From positions 1,612,001 through 1,676,000 of the forward strand of contig NZ_AP025472.1 in NCBI RefSeq assembly GCF_024347395.1: DNA of 64,000 nt. The letters are read 5' to 3'. The position numbers were made by a program, and so were the translations under genes. The notes beneath the pieces were generated by a model. The model ran no database searches. It saw nothing but the letters and a program-made list of their open reading frames with translations, and was not told where the DNA came from. Shown one piece after another: positions 26,715-34,465 of this stretch (positions within the stretch are counted from its first letter, which is position 1; every line of letters starts with the position of its first letter). The stretch comes from Vibrio cortegadensis (lineage in GTDB: Bacteria; Pseudomonadota; Gammaproteobacteria; Enterobacterales; Vibrionaceae).

Positions 26715-28139
26715 TTGCATCCAAATATAAAGCTGCCTGACGATTTTCTTCGTGAAATCGAAGCGATCATGCCGTCCCATTTAAATATGGAAGATTTCAT
26801 CTCTGCGTGTAAGAAACCGCTCCGCAAAAGTATTCGTGTTAACACTTTAAAAATTTCTGTCGAAGATTTCATTGAGCGAGCACGTCAAAAAGAGTGGACC
26901 CTATCTCCAGTTCCTTGGTGCGATACCGGATTTTGGATCGATGCTGATGAAACTTCGGTACCACTGGGAAATACCGCAGAGCACATGGCGGGACTCTTTT
27001 ACATCCAAGAAGCAAGTTCCATGATGCCACCGTCTGCAATGTTTAACGCAGAAGATGACGAGTTTAATGCGATCTTGGACATGGCAGCGGCTCCGGGTTC
27101 GAAAACCACTCAGGTAGCCGCATTAATGAAGAATCAAGGCGTACTTGTTGCCAACGAATATTCAGCAAGCCGAGTCAAAGTCTTGCACGCCAATATTGAA
27201 CGTTGTGGTGTTAGAAATGCCGCATTAAGTAATTTTGATGGTCGAGTATTCGGCGGTTGGCTACCAGAGCAATTCGATGCGGTTCTTCTTGATGCACCTT
27301 GTTCAGGTGAAGGTACCATTCGAAAAGATCCTGATGCAATGAAGAACTGGAGTCTTGATTCTGTAATTGCGATTGGTGACACCCAAAGAGACTTAATTGA
27401 AAGTGCCTTTCACGCCTTAAAAACAGGTGGAATTATGGTGTATTCAACCTGTACCTTGAGCTTGGAAGAGAACCAACATGTTTGTCACCATTTAAAACAA
27501 ACCTTTGGTGATGCCGTTGAGTTTGAATCATTGGCGAACCTTTTTGATGATGCAGAAGCAGCATTAACGGAAGAAGGTTTCTTGCACATTTTCCCACAAA
27601 TTTATGATAGCGAAGGTTTCTTTGTTGCTCGCATTCGTAAAGTATCCAGCGTCACTCCTCCTGAAGTTAAAAAAAGAATGGGTAAGTTTCCTTTTGAAAA
27701 AGCGACAGCGAAAATTCAATCGGATGTCCGTGATCAGCTAGCAAAAACACTGGATATTGATCTTCCTTCCGACTCTTCAGTTTGGTTGCGTGATAAGGAT
27801 GTGTGGCTTTTCCCAAATGCACTTGAACCAATGATTGGTGAACTTCGATTCTCACGCATGGGAATTAAAATTGCTGAAACGCATAAGAAAGGATTCCGCT
27901 GGCAGCATCAAGTAGCGACGACCCTAGCCACCGGTAATGAAGCAAAAACTGTGCATCTTTCAGTTGATGATGCTCGTGAATGGTATATGGGTAGAGATGT
28001 GAGACCCCTTGATCAAAGTGGTCAAGGCGAAGTGATTGTTATGCTAGAAAGCGATGTCATTGGACTCGGTAAATGGGTGGGCAATCGAGTGAAAAATGGC
28101 TTACCACGAGAACTTGTACGTGATAAAAATCTATTTTAA
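26715..28139 (+). CDS. rsmF: 16S rRNA (cytosine-1407-C5)-methyltransferase RsmF
   Basis: A 474-residue member of the NOL1/NOP2/Sun family; by homology it makes m5C1407 in 16S rRNA. The SAM site is DMAAAPGSKTTQVAALM (about 118-134). The two catalytic cysteines are in DAPCSGEGT and STCTLSLEEN. A C-terminal PUA-like RNA-binding region follows from about 320. The start is a TTG (MHPNIKLPDDFL), because no ATG exists before the conserved N-terminus; its ribosome-binding site is weak. The order letA-letB-rsmF is the same as in E. coli (yebS-yebT-yebU). Confidence 0.94.
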   Translation: MHPNIKLPDDFLREIEAIMPSHLNMEDFISACKKPLRKSIRVNTLKISVEDFIERARQKEWTLSPVPWCDTGFWIDADETSVPLGNTAEHMAGLFYIQEASSMMPPSAMFNAEDDEFNAILDMAAAPGSKTTQVAALMKNQGVLVANEYSASRVKVLHANIERCGVRNAALSNFDGRVFGGWLPEQFDAVLLDAPCSGEGTIRKDPDAMKNWSLDSVIAIGDTQRDLIESAFHALKTGGIMVYSTCTLSLEENQHVCHHLKQTFGDAVEFESLANLFDDAEAALTEEGFLHIFPQIYDSEGFFVARIRKVSSVTPPEVKKRMGKFPFEKATAKIQSDVRDQLAKTLDIDLPSDSSVWLRDKDVWLFPNALEPMIGELRFSRMGIKIAETHKKGFRWQHQVATTLATGNEAKTVHLSVDDAREWYMGRDVRPLDQSGQGEVIVMLESDVIGLGKWVGNRVKNGLPRELVRDKNLF

Positions 28140-28320
28140 TTACAGTCTAAACTCGACCTTAGCCTGATTTTCTCAAAATACTAGCAAATTCGCTAAGCTG
28201 TACTACACTTATTTTATTCACCGAAATGATAGTTAGTTTTAAGTAACCGTATGACTCTCATTTCTCTCAATAGTACAGCAACAAAGCAACAATGTTTCAC
28301 AGAGTCGTAAGTTAGGCTCA

Positions 28321-28398
28321 CAGATACAGATACAGATACAGATACAGATACAGATACAGATACAGATACAGATACAGATACAGATACAGATACAGATA
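28321..28398. repeat. Hexanucleotide microsatellite (CAGATA)13
   Basis: Thirteen perfect, uninterrupted copies of CAGATA (78 bp). Such runs change length by slipped-strand mispairing. It lies between convergent genes, not in a promoter or reading frame that I can identify. It could be transcribed as part of the rsmF 3' end. Confidence 0.98.
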
Positions 28399-28478
28399 TT
28401 TTAAAAGTAAATTGTCACAAGTAACATGCTTTAAAGTCAAAATTAACGCAGGCTCGATCAACATGAGCTGCTTCCCCT

Positions 28479-28513
28479 AGACCCAAAACGGGATCAGTTT
28501 TGGGTCTTTTTTT
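28479..28513 (+). terminator. Strong plus-strand terminator without an obvious gene
   Basis: An 11-bp perfect stem (AGACCCAAAAC at 28479-28489, GTTTTGGGTCT at 28497-28507), 7-base loop, then T7. It is one of the best terminators in the window and lies 340 bases after rsmF, on the far side of the microsatellite. Confidence 0.9.
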
Positions 28514-28583
28514 ATAACCGAGAAAACAAGTTCATCAGCTGCGTTAATTGGACATCAAAAGCAGAAGTTATAGTGGCTTACCA

Positions 28584-29429
28584 CTACTCTTCGTTATCTA
28601 CGAGTCTAATACCGTCTTTATCAATGGTAATTTTACCCTGCTTGTAAAGACCGCCAATTGTCTTTTTAAACGTACCTTTACTTGTTCTAAACGCAGAGAA
28701 AATCGCATCTGGTGATGATTTATCATTCAATGGTAAAAACCCATCGCGTTTCGCTAGTAAATCTAAAACTTTTAAGCTCAAGTCGTCCATCTTAGCAACA
28801 CCAATTTTCTGCAAAGAAAGATCGATCTTGCCATCTTCACGCACATCTTTGATGTAGCCTTTCAGTTTTTTACCAATAAACAACTTACCGATCACTTCTG
28901 AAGGGAAGATCATTCCCCAGTGTTCGCCATTAATAATCATCTTGTAGCCAAGCTCACTGCGCTCAGCGACTAATAAATCAACTTGCTGATTACGTTCATA
29001 GCTAGCAGGCGTATTATCCAACCACTTGTTAAACTTTGTTGTACCAACAATACGGCTTGATGCTTTATCAATATACACATAAACCAAAATGGTTTGGCCT
29101 TCGCGTAACGGCCCACGCTGCTCACTGAATGGGATCAGAAGATCTTTACTTTTCACACCCCAACTAACAAATGCGCCCGTGCTGTTTACACCTTCGACCG
29201 TCATTAATCCCCATTGACCAACCTGCGCGATAGGTGTTTCTGTAGTCGCAGCCAACTGGCTATCAGAATCAATGAACAGAAATACGTCAAGCATGTGACC
29301 AATTTCAGCATTTTCAGGAGCAAACTTTTTAGGCAGTAATACCGTTCCGTAATCGTCAGCATCCAGGAAAATCCCAAAATCTGCCAGTTTCACCACTTTT
29401 AAGCTGTTTATTTGACCAACATTAATCAT
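28584..29429 (-). CDS. S1 RNA-binding domain protein, CvfB/YitL type
   Basis: A 281-residue protein like CvfB (conserved virulence factor B) of Firmicutes. It has several S1/OB-type domains (MINVGQINSLKVVKLADFG; GQWGLMTVEGVNSTGAFVSW; GKLFIGKKLKGYIKDVREDG) and a C-terminal winged-helix part (LSLKVLDLLAKRDGFLPLND ... GTFKKTIGGLYKQGKI). It probably binds RNA in the cytoplasm; targets are unknown. The ATG at 29429 has AAGAGA about 8 bases upstream; a TTG lies directly before it. It is divergent from the membrane protein at 29528. Confidence 0.85.
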   Translation of the reverse strand: MINVGQINSLKVVKLADFGIFLDADDYGTVLLPKKFAPENAEIGHMLDVFLFIDSDSQLAATTETPIAQVGQWGLMTVEGVNSTGAFVSWGVKSKDLLIPFSEQRGPLREGQTILVYVYIDKASSRIVGTTKFNKWLDNTPASYERNQQVDLLVAERSELGYKMIINGEHWGMIFPSEVIGKLFIGKKLKGYIKDVREDGKIDLSLQKIGVAKMDDLSLKVLDLLAKRDGFLPLNDKSSPDAIFSAFRTSKGTFKKTIGGLYKQGKITIDKDGIRLVDNEE

Positions 29430-29527
29430 CAAAATTGTCTCTTTTCAAATTTGCGGTGATTATACGTGATCTCTGGTATCCTTTCGCTAGTTTCACTCAT
29501 AAATTTCATATCTGTAAGGAGTTATCG

Positions 29528-30880
29528 TTGATCACCGTCGACAAACATGACGCTATTACTCTCAAAATTAACCATGCGATGGCTAAAACTAAAAAATTAG
29601 ACATGGATATGTATCTTTTTGTCCCTGGTGAATTGGGTTTAACTCCTGAAGTTCTGTCTGAGAGTGGCTTTTACTTCAACGCCATGACTCAGAAGCGCGC
29701 CTATTATAGTGATAAAACGCTATTGCCGCTTGTTCATAGCCGTCTTGCAAAACGTGGGCGCTTATCTACCACTCAATACCGTGTCAGCTTGAGCTTATTC
29801 GCTTATCAATATGTGATTGCCCTCGATAAGGCGGTAAACAGCTTAAACAAAACTGAACGAGAAGATGTCTCGGCTGAAGAAGTAGATGAAGTAATCGAAC
29901 TTGCTTTAGACATATTAAAACGTTTACGCCGTGGTATTCCATTTGAAGAGAATTTGAAACGTTATTATGCCAATGTCGATAACTACCTTTCTTGGTATAC
30001 AGAACAACGCTTTCTCTCCTTAGTCGCTCATATGCCTAGGGGTAATGAGTACTCAACTATCAAGGAACGTCTCATTGTTCTATGCGAAAAAGAGACAGTT
30101 CACCGTAAATTAAACGATTACAACTCGAAAAAAGTTCGTGAAGATGTGACGCGATTAAGTAATAAGATGCGTCTATTGCGCAGGTTGATAGAACACCCAA
30201 TCATCTTAAAAGAAAAAACCATCTCTATGGGTAAGAATGTTAAACGTGCGGTGAAAGGTGTGGCGACAGGTTTGGTTATGGTTTTTGTTACCACCATCGC
30301 CATCGTTGCGCGAGACTTCCTCGGTGAAATCACCGCATCGTTCATCGTTGCGATGTCGTTTATCTATGCGTTACGTGAAATATTCAAAGATGATTTGCGC
30401 GATATTCTTTGGCGCTGGATGCGTAAAGGAAAACCTAAATGGAAACGCCGATACTACGACCCGACAACAAACAAAGCGGTAGGACAGAAGCTAGAATGGC
30501 TTGATTACACCAGCTTTTCAAAATTAGCAGACCGTATCCAGCAGATCAGAAGAAAACGTGTCGTTCAACGTGAAGAGCAGATATTGCACTATCGTTCACA
30601 GACAGAGATGTCGACATCAAGATTTATGAGTGGTTACGAAGAAACACGCGAAACGATCCAAGTCAGTCTTAGAGAGTTAACTCGACTCATGGATAAAGGT
30701 TCAAACAAAATCTATCAACTCAATGAAGGTCAAGTCAGTAAAGAGTCCGTCGAAAAAAGGCACTTGCTCAACTTAATCATTAAAGAGAACAACCATGATG
30801 GTGAACCGAATTATTATCGCTGGAAAATCATCATGAATCGCTCAAAAATCGTCGATATTGAACAAGTCAAAGTAAGCTAA
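29528..30880 (+). CDS. Unrecognised protein with two membrane helices
   Basis: A protein of 450 residues that I do not recognise. It starts at TTG (29528), because AAGGAG lies 6 bases before it; a longer frame to 29435 would run into the divergent promoter. The first 240 residues are charged and helical, with no signal peptide. Two hydrophobic segments follow (about 243-285: GLVMVFVTTIAIVAR and SFIVAMSFIYALREI), joined by a very short turn, so both ends should face the cytoplasm. The rest is very basic (WMRKGKPKWKRRYY, IQQIRRKRVVQREEQ), which could bind nucleic acid or lipid head groups. It is alone in its transcript. A 16-bp tandem repeat begins in its last codons. Confidence 0.8.
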   Translation: MITVDKHDAITLKINHAMAKTKKLDMDMYLFVPGELGLTPEVLSESGFYFNAMTQKRAYYSDKTLLPLVHSRLAKRGRLSTTQYRVSLSLFAYQYVIALDKAVNSLNKTEREDVSAEEVDEVIELALDILKRLRRGIPFEENLKRYYANVDNYLSWYTEQRFLSLVAHMPRGNEYSTIKERLIVLCEKETVHRKLNDYNSKKVREDVTRLSNKMRLLRRLIEHPIILKEKTISMGKNVKRAVKGVATGLVMVFVTTIAIVARDFLGEITASFIVAMSFIYALREIFKDDLRDILWRWMRKGKPKWKRRYYDPTTNKAVGQKLEWLDYTSFSKLADRIQQIRRKRVVQREEQILHYRSQTEMSTSRFMSGYEETRETIQVSLRELTRLMDKGSNKIYQLNEGQVSKESVEKRHLLNLIIKENNHDGEPNYYRWKIIMNRSKIVDIEQVKVS

Positions 30881-30935
30881 GTGCTTTGTAAGCTAAGTAC
30901 TTTGTAAACTGAGTGTTTTGTAAACTAAGCGCTTT
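30872..30935. repeat. Four imperfect 16-bp tandem repeats across a stop codon
   Basis: Units GTAAGCTAAGTGCTTT, GTAAGCTAAGTACTTT, GTAAACTGAGTGTTTT and GTAAACTAAGCGCTTT follow each other without spacing. The first contains the last codons and TAA stop of the 450-residue protein. The sequence drifts from unit to unit, so the expansion is not very recent. Confidence 0.9.
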
Positions 30936-30973
30936 CTTTGAGCTTGTTATTTTCTTAGCTCGCTAGTTTTGAG

Positions 30974-31453
30974 CTAACTGGACACTTTCTTCAGAGAGAG
31001 GGTCAATAAAAATTCTGCCATGGGTTCATCACCATGCAAACTTGGACAAGTGGCAGTGATTTTTACATCTTGGTTTACCCTCTCTCCGCTACCTATGGTT
31101 TCATCTAGCATTTGATCAATCAAATCGCCATCCTCACAATAAAAGTGAACATCAGCTTCTGGGCGCTTTAAAAATTTCGCTTCAACCCCTTTGAAAGCAA
31201 GAGAGATTTTTTCTCCTCGCTGCTGGGCTTTCTCCATTGCGAGGAACCCGCCAGCCACGTCAGCACCAACGGCCAACACACCAAAATACATACTACTAAG
31301 ATGATTTTTAGTCCGTCGCTTTAATGGGATCCTGACTTCGACACTGCGTTCATTCAGAACCAATAGTTTCGGGTGGCACAACCAAATCATTGGCACCTTA
31401 AAGAAACCAAAGAGATTTAAGTACATATTCGCTTTTTGCAACGGGGATAACAT
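30974..31453 (-). CDS. DUF4442 protein, hotdog-fold thioesterase-like
   Basis: A 159-residue protein of the DUF4442 family, which belongs to the hotdog (PaaI/YiiD thioesterase) superfamily. It has the expected RTKNHLSSMYFGVLAVGADVA region (the asparagine-histidine and the helix of the hotdog fold), then strands with KISLAFKGVEAKFLKRPEAD. It may hydrolyse an acyl-CoA; the substrate is unknown. Soluble, no signal peptide. Transcribed alone, convergent with the 450-residue protein. Confidence 0.8.
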   Translation of the reverse strand: MLSPLQKANMYLNLFGFFKVPMIWLCHPKLLVLNERSVEVRIPLKRRTKNHLSSMYFGVLAVGADVAGGFLAMEKAQQRGEKISLAFKGVEAKFLKRPEADVHFYCEDGDLIDQMLDETIGSGERVNQDVKITATCPSLHGDEPMAEFLLTLSLKKVSS

Positions 31454-31523
31454 ATCGACTCACTATTAGAATAAGTTGTCAGACCAGTTAAGCGAAGAAA
31501 AACGATATTGTCAAAGAAATGTT

Positions 31524-31566
31524 AAAGAAAGGTGATATAAACAGCAGTTCATATCACCTTCTCTTT
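31524..31566. terminator. Hairpin terminator between DUF4442 and the PpsA-like gene
   Basis: A 10-bp perfect stem (AAGGTGATAT at 31529-31538, ATATCACCTT at 31551-31560), 12-base loop. CTCTTTTT follows on plus and TCTTT on minus. The gene that needs it is the PpsA-like gene on the minus strand, which ends about 90 bases away. Confidence 0.65.
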
Positions 31567-31653
31567 TTAAACTGATGGTAGTGATAGCCCATTTATTCAT
31601 CAATCAAAGAGTTTATAAAAACTATCATGACGAACTAGGCATTAGCCAAAACG

Positions 31654-32541
31654 TTACATCGTCACCACAACATTCAAGCCTTGATATTTGAGTAGATGCC
31701 TTTGAAGTTCGGGATACTCTGATAATGCTTGCGTTACAACTTGCACTGGTTTGCCAACCTTTTGGGCCGCCTCAATTACCAGTGACAACATATCTAACAC
31801 CGCATCATTCTGTGGATCAAACAGATGTTCATTAGTCTCATTGGCTTTATCTACACCCAAGGTAAATTGAGTCAAATGTTCAACATTCACTATGACACTA
31901 TCAAATAACTCTAATAACCGAGGAGCAAGCATTACCGAAGACGGAACATCGCACGAAAAACAGAGGTTTATTGCCTCGTTCTGACTCGAAATATCTAAGC
32001 TTTTCAGCTGTTCTATGATCTGTTGCGCTTCATCAAGAGTGCGAACAAATGGAATGACAACATCAACATTCACCCCTTTCTCAACGAGAGATTTAATAAC
32101 GCTGCACTCTAATGAAAATGCATGTGAATACGCATCAGAGACAAACCGAGACACACCTCTTAGGCCAAGTGAAGGGTTGATTTCATCTTCTTCCACTTGT
32201 CCACCAAGTAGTGATCGAAATGCGTAGCTATCATTGCTGCTTAAACAGACTTTCACTACGCCATGTTTGTCTGTTTTAGCCATTAAGATCTCAGATGACA
32301 AGGTCTCCACAAAATGCTCGTCAACACTCATCCCAAACAAAATCGCATCAAGAGCGCCAACTTCTATATCCGTTAAATCACCTTTAACCTGAGCAATCGA
32401 TGGGTGATAAAAAACCTTCTCCATCATTAGCTCTGATAGAGAAACATATAAGTAGTCCGAATCTTGACTGTCTGCGTATGAAGGCAACACATCCCCAAGT
32501 TTAAATTCTGGGTGAATAGTACCTTGATCGACTTGCTTCAT
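31654..32541 (-). CDS. Degenerate PEP-synthase C-terminal domain protein
   Basis: A 295-residue protein that resembles only the C-terminal PEP/pyruvate-binding barrel of phosphoenolpyruvate synthase (PpsA). NPSLGLRGVSRFVSDAY matches the PpsA stretch with GFRGASRYVSEAF; VDVVIPFVRTLDEAQQI matches the MIPFVRT stretch; FDPQNDAVLDMLS matches the FDERNDAV stretch. Catalytic parts are altered: the GxCGQ loop with the active cysteine reads VVTQA, and GSNDLTQ reads NVEHLTQ. It lacks the ATP-binding and phosphohistidine domains. It is therefore unlikely to be an active synthase. The ATG at 32541 has GGAG 5 bases upstream. It is divergent from aroH. In E. coli ppsA and ppsR lie next to aroH, so this may be an eroded relic or a re-used domain. 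Confidence 0.8.
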   Translation of the reverse strand: MKQVDQGTIHPEFKLGDVLPSYADSQDSDYLYVSLSELMMEKVFYHPSIAQVKGDLTDIEVGALDAILFGMSVDEHFVETLSSEILMAKTDKHGVVKVCLSSNDSYAFRSLLGGQVEEDEINPSLGLRGVSRFVSDAYSHAFSLECSVIKSLVEKGVNVDVVIPFVRTLDEAQQIIEQLKSLDISSQNEAINLCFSCDVPSSVMLAPRLLELFDSVIVNVEHLTQFTLGVDKANETNEHLFDPQNDAVLDMLSLVIEAAQKVGKPVQVVTQALSEYPELQRHLLKYQGLNVVVTM

Positions 32542-32745
32542 TATGGCTCCGATATTTGATTTATTACCTTGAGGAAAATACCGATAGCGCCAAGTGAATT
32601 CAAGCAAAACACCATGATTTAGCTCTAACTCAACAATAAAGCACCGATTAATCCACGAATGACCAATAAGATTGCCTCTAAAGAGTTTATTCCTAAGAAT
32701 AATTCCGTTATCTTTACCGCTTCGCAATAAAAGACAAGCAATCAC

Positions 32746-33798
32746 ATGCCATTAAAAACTGATGAATTGAGAACCCAAGCACTTGGGCCTATGCCGACTC
32801 CAGCCGAGCTTGGAAGTGCTTACCCTATCACTGACGATGTTGCTGAACGTATTGCTCAGTCTCGCAGACAAATTGAAGATATTCTTACTGGTCGAGATGA
32901 TCGACTTTTGGTCATTGTTGGACCATGCTCTGTTCACGATACCGATGCCGCTCTAGACTATGCTCAACGTCTAAGTTCTATCCAAGAACAATATTCAAAA
33001 GAGCTCTTTATCGTCATGAGAACCTACTTTGAAAAACCACGCACGGTGGTAGGTTGGAAAGGTCTAATTACTGATCCAAACCTAGATGGTTCTTATGCAC
33101 TGGAAGCTGGGCTGCACAAAGCACGTAAACTCTTACTTGATATTAATACGCTAGGGCTTGCGACAGCGACTGAATTCCTTGACATGATCACAGGCCAATA
33201 CATTGCTGATTTAATCACTTGGGGTGCTATTGGTGCACGTACAACTGAATCGCAAATCCACCGTGAGATGGCATCTGCGCTATCTTGTCCTGTTGGTTTT
33301 AAAAATGGTACCAACGGCAACGTAAAAATTGCCATTGACGCTATTCGCGCGTCGCATGCATCTCACTACTTCTACTCTCCAGATAAGAATGGTCGTATGA
33401 CGGTTTATCGCACCAGTGGTAACCCGTATGGGCACATTATTCTTCGCGGTGGTGACACTGGGCCGAATTTCGATGCTCAATCGGTTGAAGCCGCATGCAA
33501 CAAGCTTGCAGAGTTTGATTTACCTGCGCGTCTAATTGTTGACTTTAGCCACGCAAACTGTGAAAAACAGCACCGTAAACAGCTCGAAGTCACACAAGAT
33601 ATTTGTGATCAAATCATATCTGGAAGCACTTATGTTGCAGGGATCATGGCTGAAAGCTTTATTGAAGAAGGCAATCAACCTATGACCGATATCAACAACC
33701 TTGAATATGGAAAATCAATTACCGACCCTTGTATTGGTTGGAATGACACTGTTCAAATGCTTGATATGCTCTCTACTGCAATTAAAACCCGTAAATAA
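32746..33798 (+). CDS. aroH: 3-deoxy-7-phosphoheptulonate synthase, AroH type
   Basis: A 350-residue class I DAHP synthase. It joins PEP and erythrose-4-phosphate, the first step of aromatic amino-acid synthesis. Among the three E. coli isoenzymes it is closest to AroH, the tryptophan-sensitive one: TDELRTQAL, the MRTYFEKPRTVVGWKGL stretch, ATEFLDMITGQYIADLI, SPDKNGRMTVYRTSGNPYGH, SFIEEGNQ and ITDPCIGWNDT. The metal and PEP residues (GPCSVHD, KPRT, GARTTESQ, DFSHAN) are present. I see no TrpR-like operator upstream. yajQ follows after 17 bases. Confidence 0.93.
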   Translation: MPLKTDELRTQALGPMPTPAELGSAYPITDDVAERIAQSRRQIEDILTGRDDRLLVIVGPCSVHDTDAALDYAQRLSSIQEQYSKELFIVMRTYFEKPRTVVGWKGLITDPNLDGSYALEAGLHKARKLLLDINTLGLATATEFLDMITGQYIADLITWGAIGARTTESQIHREMASALSCPVGFKNGTNGNVKIAIDAIRASHASHYFYSPDKNGRMTVYRTSGNPYGHIILRGGDTGPNFDAQSVEAACNKLAEFDLPARLIVDFSHANCEKQHRKQLEVTQDICDQIISGSTYVAGIMAESFIEEGNQPMTDINNLEYGKSITDPCIGWNDTVQMLDMLSTAIKTRK

Positions 33799-33815
33799 AA
33801 CTGAGGATAATTTTT

Positions 33816-34298
33816 ATGCCTTCTTTTGATATTATTTCTGAAGTTGAAAGCACAGAACTTCGTAACGCTGTTGATAACGCAAACCGTGAACTTGCTACTC
33901 GTTTTGATTTTAGAAATGTAGAGGCGTCATTCGAATATAAGAGCGACGTTGTTACCCTTTCTTCGCAAGATGACTTCCAACTTAAGCAGATGCGCGACAT
34001 TCTACGCAGCAACCTAACCAAGCGCGGTGTGGATGCTAAAGCGATGGAAGCAAAAAAAGCGGACCAAACGGGTAGAAATTGGCACCAAGATGTCATTTTC
34101 AAACAAGGTGTTGAAACTGATATTGCTAAGAAAATAATCAAAGCCGTAAAAGATGCAAAAATCAAAGTTCAAGTTGCTATTCAGGGCGAGAAGATGCGCG
34201 TAACAGGTAAAAAACGTGACGATCTACAAGAAGTTATGGCTCTGGTTCGCGGTGGTGATTTCGGCCAACCGTTCCAGTTTGACAACTTCCGCGACTAA
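33816..34298 (+). CDS. yajQ: YajQ family nucleotide-binding protein
   Basis: A 160-residue cytoplasmic protein of the YajQ family (MPSFDIISEVESTELRNAVD, FDFRN, GRNWHQDVIFKQGVETDIAK, VRGGDFGQPFQFDNFRD). Some members bind c-di-GMP or other nucleotides. GAGG lies before the ATG. It is cotranscribed with aroH. Confidence 0.95.
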   Translation: MPSFDIISEVESTELRNAVDNANRELATRFDFRNVEASFEYKSDVVTLSSQDDFQLKQMRDILRSNLTKRGVDAKAMEAKKADQTGRNWHQDVIFKQGVETDIAKKIIKAVKDAKIKVQVAIQGEKMRVTGKKRDDLQEVMALVRGGDFGQPFQFDNFRD

Positions 34299-34368
34299 TT
34301 ACTTTTGTAATGGTGGTTTGTAATAACTAGGCAGCTAGCCTTTAGAAAAAGAACTTGGTACTGGTTAT

Positions 34369-34412
34369 AAACAAAGAGGGAGGCACTTGATTGTGCCTCC
34401 CTCTTTGTTTTT
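34369..34412 (+). terminator. Terminator after aroH-yajQ
   Basis: An 18-bp perfect stem (34369-34386 with 34393-34410) with the loop TTGATT and T5 at the end. It is the longest perfect hairpin noted in the window. It lies between convergent yajQ and the siroheme synthase-like gene. Confidence 0.95.
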
Positions 34413-34465
34413 CTATTCCACGTAAGCAACACTTAAGTAAAAGTGACTTCAAAACTGGTTTACGG

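Larger units (their letters stand above)
28140..28583. other. Convergent gap with a microsatellite and a terminator
   Basis: No gene-sized reading frame. It holds the 13-copy CAGATA repeat (28321-28398) and a strong plus-strand terminator (28479-28513). The terminator is 340 bases after the rsmF stop, so either rsmF has a long 3' untranslated region or a small RNA is made here. Confidence 0.6.

Noticed and set aside
29435..29527. N-terminal extension of the 450-residue membrane protein
   Set aside because: AAGGAG directly before the TTG at 29528 decides the start; the extension would overlap the promoter of the divergent S1-domain gene.
32659..32730. Leader peptide for aroH (23 codons)
   Set aside because: No ribosome-binding site, no tryptophan or other aromatic-rich stretch and no attenuator hairpin before aroH.
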